Below are positions 1 through 5,886 of a DNA stretch of 16,983 bases, piece after piece. The notes below the pieces were generated by a model. It did no database searches, was not told the DNA's origin, and saw nothing but the letters and a program-made list of their open reading frames with translations. Every line of letters begins with the position of its first letter. Position 1 is the stretch's first letter. A program made the translations under genes and the position numbers. This DNA comes from SKLM01 sp041687115 (GTDB lineage: Bacteria > Chloroflexota > Anaerolineae > B4-G1). The stretch is from NCBI GenBank assembly GCA_041687115.1, contig JAWLCP010000056.1, positions 1 through 16,983 of the forward strand, written 5' to 3'.

Positions 1-192
1 ACGAGAGCGGGAGGAGACGTTTCTCCCCCAATTATATCGCTTTCAGGCGACATGGGAAAGCCAGAGGCGTACTCCGTCGCCTCCGGCCCAACGGCCCTCT
101 CATTTCCCGCGGTCCACCGCAGCGGATCGGTCACGGCTGCGATCCCTATGCCAGCCGATCTCCACCGGACGCCAGGATCCTACCACACCGAC

Positions 193-221
193 TTTACAAG
201 AAGCGGAGTCTATGGTAGAAT
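193..221 (+). promoter_or_regulatory. Sigma-70-type promoter of tRNA-Gln
   Basis: A -35 box TTTACA (193-198) and a -10 box TAGAAT (216-221) are separated by 17 bases. Transcription would start near 228, about 30 bases before the mature tRNA 5' end. The spacing and orientation match a housekeeping promoter for the tRNA that follows. Confidence 0.75.
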
Positions 222-259
222 CTTTCTGCAATCGGGTAAGGTTGTTCGCCCGGTTTCCC

Positions 260-330
260 TGGGGGATCGTCTAATGGTAGGACAGCGGTCTCTGGAACCG
301 TAAGTGGGGGTTCAAATCCTCCTCCCCCAG
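260..330 (+). tRNA. tRNA-Gln, anticodon CTG
   Basis: A complete cloverleaf can be folded by hand. The acceptor stem is 260-266 with 323-329 (TGGGGGA/TCCCCCA), and the D stem is 269-271 with 281-283. The anticodon stem is 285-289 with 297-301, and the T stem is 306-310 with 318-322, closing a TTCAAAT loop. The seven-base anticodon loop at 290-296 places CTG at 292-294, which reads CAG glutamine codons. The discriminator base is G330. CCA is not encoded in full (CCT follows), so the end would be added by nucleotidyltransferase. The T-A first acceptor pair is typical of bacterial tRNA-Gln. The gene stands alone between its own promoter and terminator, convergent with the pentapeptide-repeat gene. 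Confidence 0.95.
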
Positions 331-369
331 CCTCCTGGAGAATTCAGACAGGACCTGCGTCCAAACATA

Positions 370-402
370 GCCACCGGTTCTCCCGCCGGTGGCGTTTTGC
401 TT
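370..402 (+). terminator. Intrinsic terminator after tRNA-Gln
   Basis: A perfect 8-bp stem, GCCACCGG (370-377) with CCGGTGGC (386-393), encloses an 8-base loop and is followed by GTTTTGCTT. It lies 40 bases past the tRNA. Read on the minus strand, the same hairpin is followed by the weaker run TATGTTTGG. It could therefore also slow transcription leaving the convergent pentapeptide-repeat gene. Confidence 0.8.
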
Positions 403-430
403 CTCTGCTCGCAGGCGCAGCAGGGGTGCT

Positions 431-892
431 TCAGGCCCGTCTTCGGCACCAGGCCTCAAGCTCTTCACGCCAGCTCCCCTTCCCTAGCTTCGTGCCGTCC
501 GGGAGCGTCGCCCCGGCAAGGGACGCCGCCTGGCGCAGCTGCTCCTCGCCCACCAGGGCATCCTCCAGGATCGCCTCGCGCAGGTCAGCGCCATCGAGCG
601 AGGCACCGCGCAGGTCGGCCTCCGATAGCCCCGCCCTGCGTAACGTGGCCCGGCTCAGATTGACGTCGAGCAGCCCTGCCTCATCCAGCTCCGCGCCGGT
701 CAGATCGGCTCCGCTCAAGTTGGCACCCTGCAGCACAGCCCCCTGCAGCTGCGCACCCTGCAGATCGGCCCGGAGGAAATCCGCCCCGTCCAGAATGAAG
801 AACGCCAGGTCGATGCCCCGCAGATCCGCGCCCTGCAGGCTCTCTCCAGCGTCAACCCGGTCAAACACCTGTTCCGGCGTCAATTCCGCCAT
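431..892 (-). CDS. Pentapeptide-repeat protein
   Basis: The 153-residue product consists almost entirely of pentapeptide repeats of the A(D/N)LxX type. Residues 19-113 can be read as 19 consecutive five-residue units with Leu, Ile or Phe at the central position and mostly Ala two residues before. The family folds as a right-handed quadrilateral beta-helix, here about 4.75 coils. Residues 1-18 form a short acidic helix-like cap. The C-terminal 40 residues include SLAGATLPDGT, a tail commonly seen in bacterial pentapeptide proteins, then a charged helix. There is no signal peptide or membrane segment, so it is probably cytosolic. The ATG start is preceded by AGAGGA. Some family members mimic DNA and protect gyrase, but most have no known function and nothing here points to a specific role. 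The complementary-strand ORF over this gene is a shadow of the repeats. Confidence 0.9.
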   Translation of the reverse strand: MAELTPEQVFDRVDAGESLQGADLRGIDLAFFILDGADFLRADLQGAQLQGAVLQGANLSGADLTGAELDEAGLLDVNLSRATLRRAGLSEADLRGASLDGADLREAILEDALVGEEQLRQAASLAGATLPDGTKLGKGSWREELEAWCRRRA

Positions 893-947
893 TGGAGGTT
901 CCTCTCTATCCCTCGCTCACCCCACACCCGGCACAAACCTCTCTTTG

Positions 948-953
948 ATTATA
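948..953 (-). promoter_or_regulatory. Candidate -10 box for the pentapeptide-repeat gene
   Basis: A perfect TATAAT on the minus strand lies 55 bases upstream of the ATG. I see no good -35 hexamer at 16-18 bases (the best is CTGTAT or TGTATT), so this is only a moderate candidate. The rest of the 893-1100 gap holds one other visible structure: a 6-bp hairpin, CTTCCG/CGGAAG at 1041-1060, without a U-run, downstream of the glycosyltransferase gene. Confidence 0.4.
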
Positions 954-1100
954 GTCTGAGCGCAGCACCAATACAGATCGAGCCACTGGGACGTTCCGCG
1001 CAATCCGCAGACGCCCGCAGCGGCCCTCTCAGGCGCCGGCCTTCCGTCAGGGGGCGGAAGCTTCAGCGCGCCGCGAGGTACACGCGTCAGATGCCGCCGC

Positions 1101-2261
1101 TCAAGGCCTCTGGTCGTTCTCCATCACGGCCATGTACACCGCCTCCGTCTCGGCGGCCACCCGGTCCCAGGAGAACGTGGCCGCCCGTTCCAGCCCCCGC
1201 TCCACCAGCTCATCGTGCAGATCTCCGTCCCCCAGCACTCGGCGGAGCGTCTCGACGATAGATCCCTCCCTTTCCGGATCGAAGTACATGGCCGCATCTC
1301 CACCCACCTCCGGAAGGGAGGAGGTCCCACTGCAGGCCACCGGTGTGCCGCAGGCCATCGCCTCCAGCACCGGGAGCCCGAACCCCTCGTACAGACTCGG
1401 GAAGACCAGCGCCTGGGCTCCGGCGTAGACCGCCGGCAGATCCTCGTCGGGGACGTAGCCCGGGAGCAGTACCGCGTTCTTCACCGGCGATCGCTCCAGC
1501 TCGGCGAAGAAGCCTTCGTACAGCCACCCCTGCTTCCCCACCACCACCAGCGCTTCGGTCATCCCCTCCCCGTGGAGGATCTCGAACGCCCTCAGCAGCC
1601 GGGTCAGATTCTTCCGCGGCTCGATGGTACCGACAAAGAGGACGTACCGCTCCGGAAACCCGTACTGCCGCCGCGCCGCGGATACCCGCTCGCCCGACTG
1701 CGGGTGGAACTCCGGGTCGGCGGCTTCGTGAATCACCGTAATCCGCTCGGAAGGTAGCTCATACGCCGCCATCAGATCCCGGCGTGTGGATTGGGATACC
1801 GCAATGACGTGCGTGGCCCGTCGGCAGTAGAGCGGCAACGTCAGGTTTAGATACCAGCGATTGAGTCGCTTGTGATGCTCCGGGAGGTGGCGGAAAATGA
1901 GGTCGTGAACCGTCAGCACGGTCGGCGTAGATCGAAGCGGCAGCAGCAGGTGCTCCGTGGCGTGGAACAGAGTGCCCTCTTCCAGAAGGCGGTCGAAGCC
2001 TACGCGAAGCAGCTGGCCCAGCCAGACCAACATGCGCCAGGGTTTGTATCCCAGGGCAACGGTGCGGGTCGCAACGTGCTCCAGACCGGAGAGGCGCTGG
2101 ATGCCCCTCTCGCGGTTGTAGAACAGGCCGTAGGGCACGGCGCCGCCCCAGCGCTCCGATTCACCCCCCTCCCGAGCCACCAGCGCCCGGATCAGGCTTT
2201 CGGCGTAGCGACCCAGCCCGGCGCGGCGATGGACAGCGGCCGAGACGTCGACGTAGATCAT
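1101..2261 (-). CDS. Family 4 (GT-B) glycosyltransferase
   Basis: The 386-residue product has the two-domain GT-B layout of glycosyltransferase family 4. The N-terminal domain opens with MIYVDVSAAV and a G-LGRY element (residues 15-19), seen in mannosyl- and glucosyl-transferases that bind acceptor in this loop. The C-terminal nucleotide-sugar domain begins around YVLFVGTIEPRKNL (residues 206-219). It carries the EX7E motif in LYEGFGLPVLEAMACGTPV, with E282 and E290 as the conserved acid pair. These enzymes move a sugar from a nucleotide donor to a lipid or saccharide acceptor with retention. The donor and acceptor cannot be read from sequence. There is no membrane segment, so it probably acts at the inner face of the membrane. 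It lies 63 bases after the ABC permease gene and probably shares its transcript, suggesting (by inference) a role in an exported glycoconjugate. The ATG start has a close GAGG upstream. Confidence 0.88.
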   Translation of the reverse strand: MIYVDVSAAVHRRAGLGRYAESLIRALVAREGGESERWGGAVPYGLFYNRERGIQRLSGLEHVATRTVALGYKPWRMLVWLGQLLRVGFDRLLEEGTLFHATEHLLLPLRSTPTVLTVHDLIFRHLPEHHKRLNRWYLNLTLPLYCRRATHVIAVSQSTRRDLMAAYELPSERITVIHEAADPEFHPQSGERVSAARRQYGFPERYVLFVGTIEPRKNLTRLLRAFEILHGEGMTEALVVVGKQGWLYEGFFAELERSPVKNAVLLPGYVPDEDLPAVYAGAQALVFPSLYEGFGLPVLEAMACGTPVACSGTSSLPEVGGDAAMYFDPEREGSIVETLRRVLGDGDLHDELVERGLERAATFSWDRVAAETEAVYMAVMENDQRP

Positions 2262-2324
2262 CCCTCAGCCTCGCTCCGTCCCCTCACCAGGGATCCCCGC
2301 AGCGGCTGGAAGCCCCGGGTAGCG

Positions 2325-3833
2325 CTAGCCCCCAAAGGCCCACACCACCACCGCGGGTGTGACGTGAACCTCCACCACGGCCGCGATGACCAGAAGCGGC
2401 ATCACCACCGCGATGAATACCTTGACGAAATCAGCCAGCGCCCAAAGCCACCCTTCACCGACGCTCATGCCCTCCGGGGGTGATATGAACGTCGCTCCCA
2501 GCCGCACAGCGAGCGCCGTCGCGATCACCGCGGCGGGTAGCTCGAACACCCCGTGGGGCAGCACGAAGGCCCCGAAGAAGATCAGCGGGCTGTAGCCGGC
2601 GTACGCCGCCTGCATGACGAAGAAGAAGATGATCGCCAGCGGCGCCATCAGCAGCGCGATCGCCAGAGTGCCGAACGAGAAGATCGCCAGAAGGGCGGCG
2701 ACCACCAGGGCCCGGATGTTGTTCGCCAGCACGCCCCACACGCTGAAGGTCGGAAGCCAGTCGACGGCGGGAAGGTCGGCGAATGCCTCGAGGGAGACCT
2801 GATCGAGCTCCAGAACCCCTGGCAGCGGATATCGAGCAGCGTAGTTGAAACCGACCAGGGTCGAGAGGGCCAGCGCAATCACCACAGTCAGGATCGCGAG
2901 ACGAGACCGCCGCAGGACGGCCGGGACGTGATACCGATAGAGCCCCCCGACCGCCCCCACCCAGCGCAGCCAACGGGGGAGCGCATCCGGATCGAGGCCG
3001 AAGAACCAGGCCCTCCAGCGCATGTGACGCCAGAATGTGCGCCAGATGAACGAGACGTTCAGCTGATCGATCTCCTGTCCCAGCAGGAACTCGCGGCTGA
3101 AGAGGTGAATGCCCATGCGCACCAATACGGCGTCTACGACGACGAGGAAGAGAACGATCCACCACAGCACGTCGTAGTTCGCCCAGAACATGATGATGGC
3201 CTCCCCCTGCATGAGGAACGCCACCGGGATGATGATAAAGCTGGCCAGCAGATTCGCTGCCCGCGCGCTGGTGGTCTGACTGGAGATGATCACGGCCCCG
3301 GAGACCATCACCAATCCCTCAGCGGTGGTCAGCACCACTACCAGGGCGAGGAGTTCAGGCGGCGGCGCCCACCCCTCGAAGACGTAAAGGCCAACCAAAT
3401 ATACGCCAATACCCGCATAGGCCGCCAGGAGCGGCGGGATCATCGCCGCCAGCGTCTTGCCCAGGTAGAGCTGCGCGTCGGACAGGGGCGTCGCCAACAG
3501 CGGCTCCAGGCTGTTCCGCTCCTTCTCCCCCACAAACGTCTCCAGCGCGATGACCAGTGAGAACGAGATGGGGAAGAATCCCACCACCATCAGCAGAAAA
3601 GGCATCAGGCGGTCGCCTACGATGGGGGCACCATACCGGGCCACCCAACTCAGTGCCATGTTCGCCACGAAGCTCATCAGCGCAGGGAAGAACAGGGTCA
3701 GAACCAGGATAGGGGCCACCATGCGCCAGTCCCGCAGCGTATCCTGCACCTCTCGCCGGATCAGGACGAGCACCAATCGAAGCCACTCCCCGCTCCGGGG
3801 ACGGGCGCTTCCGCTGGTCGTCGCCATCGCCAT
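2325..3833 (-). CDS. ABC-2 type permease fused to a SpoIIM-like domain
   Basis: The 502-residue membrane protein has two parts. Residues 1 to about 250 are an ABC-2 exporter permease with about six hydrophobic segments. The cytoplasmic coupling motif GEKERNSLEPLLATPLSD (102-119) is the NatB-type signature. After a Trp/Arg-rich linker (about 255-305), residues 310-490 form a second membrane unit containing NNIRALVVA and LPHGVFELPA (425-434). The latter is the hallmark of the SpoIIM family (PF01944 by my reading). The start chosen is the ATG whose A is the last base of the ATPase gene's TAA (TAATG). An in-frame TTG 33 bases upstream would overlap the ATPase gene more and lacks a ribosome-binding site. 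The protein should form the channel driven by the upstream ATPase. The substrate is unknown. SpoIIM itself acts in septal peptidoglycan remodelling during sporulation, but many homologues occur in non-sporulating bacteria. Confidence 0.85.
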   Translation of the reverse strand: MAMATTSGSARPRSGEWLRLVLVLIRREVQDTLRDWRMVAPILVLTLFFPALMSFVANMALSWVARYGAPIVGDRLMPFLLMVVGFFPISFSLVIALETFVGEKERNSLEPLLATPLSDAQLYLGKTLAAMIPPLLAAYAGIGVYLVGLYVFEGWAPPPELLALVVVLTTAEGLVMVSGAVIISSQTTSARAANLLASFIIIPVAFLMQGEAIIMFWANYDVLWWIVLFLVVVDAVLVRMGIHLFSREFLLGQEIDQLNVSFIWRTFWRHMRWRAWFFGLDPDALPRWLRWVGAVGGLYRYHVPAVLRRSRLAILTVVIALALSTLVGFNYAARYPLPGVLELDQVSLEAFADLPAVDWLPTFSVWGVLANNIRALVVAALLAIFSFGTLAIALLMAPLAIIFFFVMQAAYAGYSPLIFFGAFVLPHGVFELPAAVIATALAVRLGATFISPPEGMSVGEGWLWALADFVKVFIAVVMPLLVIAAVVEVHVTPAVVVWAFGG

Positions 3834-4795
3834 TACCGTTCGCTCACTGTCCCATCGACGACGCAAGGCCTCTCGTCGGTTGCAGCCGAATCAAACACCC
3901 GCAAGTACACCTCCTCCAGGCTCCGGTCCACGCGACTGAGCGTCACCACCGGCACGTCGTGGGCAGCCAGCGCCCGCAACACTCGCGGATTCGTCGCCTC
4001 CGGATCGGGGGTCGAGTAGCGCAGCCAACCCTGGCCCCGCTCCTCCACGCGAACAAGATCAGAGATCCCCTCGACGGCCCCATCGACCACCTGACCCAGA
4101 CGCAGCTCCATGAGCGGCGGCCCGAGCAGACGCCGCCGGAGCTCCGTCAGCGTCCCCTCAGCGATGATCCTCCCCCGCTGAATGATGGCGATGCGGTCCG
4201 CCAGGGCCTCGGCAACGCTCAGGTTATGGGTGCAGATCACGATGGCCCGCCGATGGTGGCGCAGGCCGAGGATTGCGTCGCGCACCAGCTTGGCACTGTG
4301 CGGATCCATCGCCGAGGTCGGCTCATCCAGAAGGAGGACCGCTGGATCATGGAGCATGGCACGGGCCAGGGCCATCTTCTGCCGCATGCCCTTCGAGTAC
4401 GTACCGATCCGCTGATCCAGCGCATCGCCCATGCCGAACTGATCCATCAGCAACTGGGCTCTGCGCCGTCGCTCATCGTCCTCGAGGCTCATCAATCGCC
4501 CGAAGAAATCGAGATACCTGTCGCCCCGCATGCGCAGATAGAGCCCCGGATGCTCCGTCAGCAGGCCCACGCGCCGCCGCACCTCCCGGGGCTGCTCCAC
4601 TACGCTGTAGCTATCGACGAAGGCCTGGCCCGAGGTCGGCGACAGGATGGCCGCCAGCATACGGACCGTCGTCGTCTTGCCCGCCCCGTTGGGCCCCAGC
4701 AGCGCGAGGATCTCGCCCGCTGCCACCGACAACGTGACGCCATCGACGGCCGTGAAATCGTCAAACCGCTTCGTCAGCTCTCTCAGCTCGATCAT
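3833..4795 (-). CDS. ABC-2 type exporter ATP-binding protein (NatA/CcmA-like)
   Basis: The 320-residue ATPase starts with MIELRELTKRF. It contains Walker A GPNGAGKTT (34-42), the export-type signature YSKGMRQKMALARAM (133-147), Walker B VLLLDEPT (153-160), a SAMD D-loop and the switch His in CTHN (H180). The Q-loop region reads GLLTEHPGLY, as in NatA-type exporters, without the usual Gln. About 100 extra residues after the core form a C-terminal extension common in this subfamily. It hydrolyses ATP to power the permease encoded next, with which it overlaps by one base (TAATG). A GTG 45 bases upstream is in frame. It would lie only a few bases from the predicted transcription start, whereas the ATG chosen has AGGGA 5 bases upstream and gives the canonical N-terminus. 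Confidence 0.92.
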   Translation of the reverse strand: MIELRELTKRFDDFTAVDGVTLSVAAGEILALLGPNGAGKTTTVRMLAAILSPTSGQAFVDSYSVVEQPREVRRRVGLLTEHPGLYLRMRGDRYLDFFGRLMSLEDDERRRRAQLLMDQFGMGDALDQRIGTYSKGMRQKMALARAMLHDPAVLLLDEPTSAMDPHSAKLVRDAILGLRHHRRAIVICTHNLSVAEALADRIAIIQRGRIIAEGTLTELRRRLLGPPLMELRLGQVVDGAVEGISDLVRVEERGQGWLRYSTPDPEATNPRVLRALAAHDVPVVTLSRVDRSLEEVYLRVFDSAATDERPCVVDGTVSER

Positions 4796-4852
4796 GGATC
4801 CCTGCAGCGGCAGACGGCCAACGCGTGAGATGGCTGCCACCCCTCATACCGA

Positions 4853-4881
4853 ATTATACCAGCACCATGACTGCACGGCAA
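4853..4881 (-). promoter_or_regulatory. Promoter of the ABC exporter/glycosyltransferase unit
   Basis: On the minus strand, TTGCCG (4876-4881) is followed after 17 bases by a perfect TATAAT (4853-4858). Transcription should start near 4846, giving a leader of about 50 bases to the ATG at 4795. The 12 bases GGTATAATTCGG around the -10 box are identical to those at the tRNA-Pro promoter. Confidence 0.75.
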
Positions 4882-5009
4882 TGGTCGCACGCACCACCTT
4901 GAATCCGAGAAACCCCCCCGCAGGCCGAGCAGGTTTGCAGTAGGCATTTCAGCGCCGTGCCCCGCTGACCCGCGGGTCCCCGCCTAGCGAAGCACAGCGA
5001 ACTCCGAGC

Positions 5010-5642
5010 CTACCCGCCGCGGGACGAAACTCGGTACACGTGGACCACCCGCTGGACAAACGTGAAGAGTGAGAGCACCGCCAGCGCCCAGGCGAGGGGA
5101 GTCGTGAGGCCTAGCGCCGACAGCACCGCGATGAGCGCAATACGCTCCATCCGTGTGAGAAGGCCCACCTTGCAGGAGAGGCCCAGTGCCTCCGCCCGCG
5201 CACGCGTGTAGCTCACCATCAGCGCGGCCACCAGAGCCGCCAGCAGCAGCCCAACCTGGAGCAGCGCCCCCCGCTGGAGGTGATACGCCGTGAGCCCCAG
5301 GATGAGCGCGGCGTCCGAAAGCCGGTCCAGCGTCGAATCGAGGAACGCTCCAAAAGGGCCATCCTGCCCCGCCGCCCGGGCCACGGCCCCATCCAATGCA
5401 TCGAGGGGGGCGACGACGAGCAGCACCAACCCCGCCCGGCGGACGTGCCCCAGCGCAAACAGAGTCCCCACGCCGGCCTGAAGGAGAAACCCCGCCACCG
5501 TGACCGCGTTGGGATGAACGCCGCGCCGGGCCAGGAAGCGGGCCACGGGATCCAACACTGCGGCAGTGCGGGCGCGCACCCAATCCGTGAGCGAATCGCA
5601 TGGCCCGCGTCGGTCGGTGGTCGTTCCCTGCACGTCGTTCAA
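5010..5642 (-). CDS. CDP-alcohol phosphatidyltransferase family protein
   Basis: The 210-residue integral membrane enzyme carries the complete family motif DxxDGxxARx8GxxxDxxxD. Its residues are D81, D84, G85, A88, R89, G98, D102 and D106. The aspartates bind the divalent metals and the CDP group. Such enzymes replace CMP of a CDP-diacylglycerol-type donor with an alcohol to make a phospholipid head group. The downstream stretch YTRARAEALGL...VGLLTRMERIALI resembles phosphatidylinositol-phosphate/archaetidylinositol-phosphate synthases, so the acceptor may be an inositol phosphate. Phosphatidylglycerophosphate synthase remains possible. About five to six hydrophobic helices are visible. The start is TTG, supported by GGAGGT six bases upstream (5649-5654); no ATG lies near the N-terminus. 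It has its own promoter, back to back with that of tRNA-Pro. Confidence 0.88.
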   Translation of the reverse strand: MNDVQGTTTDRRGPCDSLTDWVRARTAAVLDPVARFLARRGVHPNAVTVAGFLLQAGVGTLFALGHVRRAGLVLLVVAPLDALDGAVARAAGQDGPFGAFLDSTLDRLSDAALILGLTAYHLQRGALLQVGLLLAALVAALMVSYTRARAEALGLSCKVGLLTRMERIALIAVLSALGLTTPLAWALAVLSLFTFVQRVVHVYRVSSRGG

Positions 5643-5695
5643 GCCCTGACCTCCCCCTGGTGATCAGAGTCAGCGTCTCATCGAACCACCGCCTA

Positions 5696-5723
5696 ATGGT
5701 AGTCCAGAACGGACAGGTGTCAA
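5696..5723 (-). promoter_or_regulatory. Promoter of the CDP-alcohol phosphatidyltransferase gene
   Basis: A consensus TTGACA (5718-5723, minus strand) is followed after 16 bases by TACCAT (5696-5701). Transcription would start near 5689, about 47 bases before the TTG start. Its -35 box is only 8 bp from the -35 box of the divergent tRNA-Pro promoter. Confidence 0.6.
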
Positions 5724-5731
5724 ACTTCAAC

Positions 5732-5759
5732 TTGCCACGCGGCCTGAATGCGGTATAAT
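5732..5759 (+). promoter_or_regulatory. Promoter of tRNA-Pro
   Basis: TTGCCA (5732-5737) is followed after 16 bases by a perfect TATAAT (5754-5759). Transcription would begin only a few bases before the mature tRNA at 5770. The discriminator after the -10 box is GC-rich, as is common at stringently controlled stable-RNA promoters. Confidence 0.8.
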
Positions 5760-5769
5760 TCGGCGTGTG

Positions 5770-5844
5770 CGGGGCGTAGCGCAGCCAGGCCAGCGCGCAG
5801 CAATCGGGATGCTGAGGTCCCGGGTTCAAATCCCGGCGCCCCGA
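5770..5844 (+). tRNA. tRNA-Pro, anticodon CGG
   Basis: The full cloverleaf folds by hand. The acceptor stem CGGGGCG/CGCCCCG is 5770-5776 with 5837-5843, and the D stem GCGC is 5779-5782 with 5793-5796. The anticodon stem CAGCA/TGCTG is 5798-5802 with 5810-5814, and the T stem CCGGG/CCCGG closes a TTCAAAT loop. The anticodon loop at 5803-5809 gives CGG at 5805-5807, reading CCG proline codons. The discriminator is A5844, and CCA is not encoded. The gene runs opposite to its neighbours on both sides and has its own promoter and terminator. Shadow reading frames across it are artefacts. Confidence 0.95.
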
Positions 5845-5851
5845 CAGCTTC

Positions 5852-5886
5852 AGGGCACTTCCATCAGGAGGTGCCCTCTTTGTTGT
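5852..5886 (+). terminator. Intrinsic terminator after tRNA-Pro, overlapping the mazG 3' end
   Basis: An 11-bp stem (5852-5862 with 5867-5877, one G-U pair) closes a four-base ATCA loop and is followed by CTTTGTTGT. It begins 8 bases after the tRNA. On the opposite strand the loop bases 5864-5866 are the TGA stop codon of mazG. Read in the mazG direction the hairpin is not followed by a U-run. Confidence 0.85.

Noticed and set aside
52..303. An 83-codon plus-strand frame at the left end
   Set aside because: It runs into tRNA-Gln, includes its promoter and resembles nothing known. Apart from the promoter, I see no supported feature in 1-259. A short imperfect hairpin at 10-29 is too weak to call.
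426..959. A 177-codon plus-strand frame with a repeated Ser-Ala-Pro pattern
   Set aside because: The pattern is the complement of the pentapeptide repeats. The minus-strand reading fits a known fold and has a ribosome-binding site.
1041..1060. Hairpin CTTCCG/CGGAAG downstream of the glycosyltransferase gene as a terminator
   Set aside because: It has only six base pairs and no T-run on either strand, so it is not convincing.
4967..4978. Perfect 12-base palindrome GACCCGCGGGTC downstream of the phosphatidyltransferase gene
   Set aside because: It could be an operator or part of a weak terminator, but there is no U-run, no second copy and no nearby regulator gene. In GC-rich DNA it may be chance.
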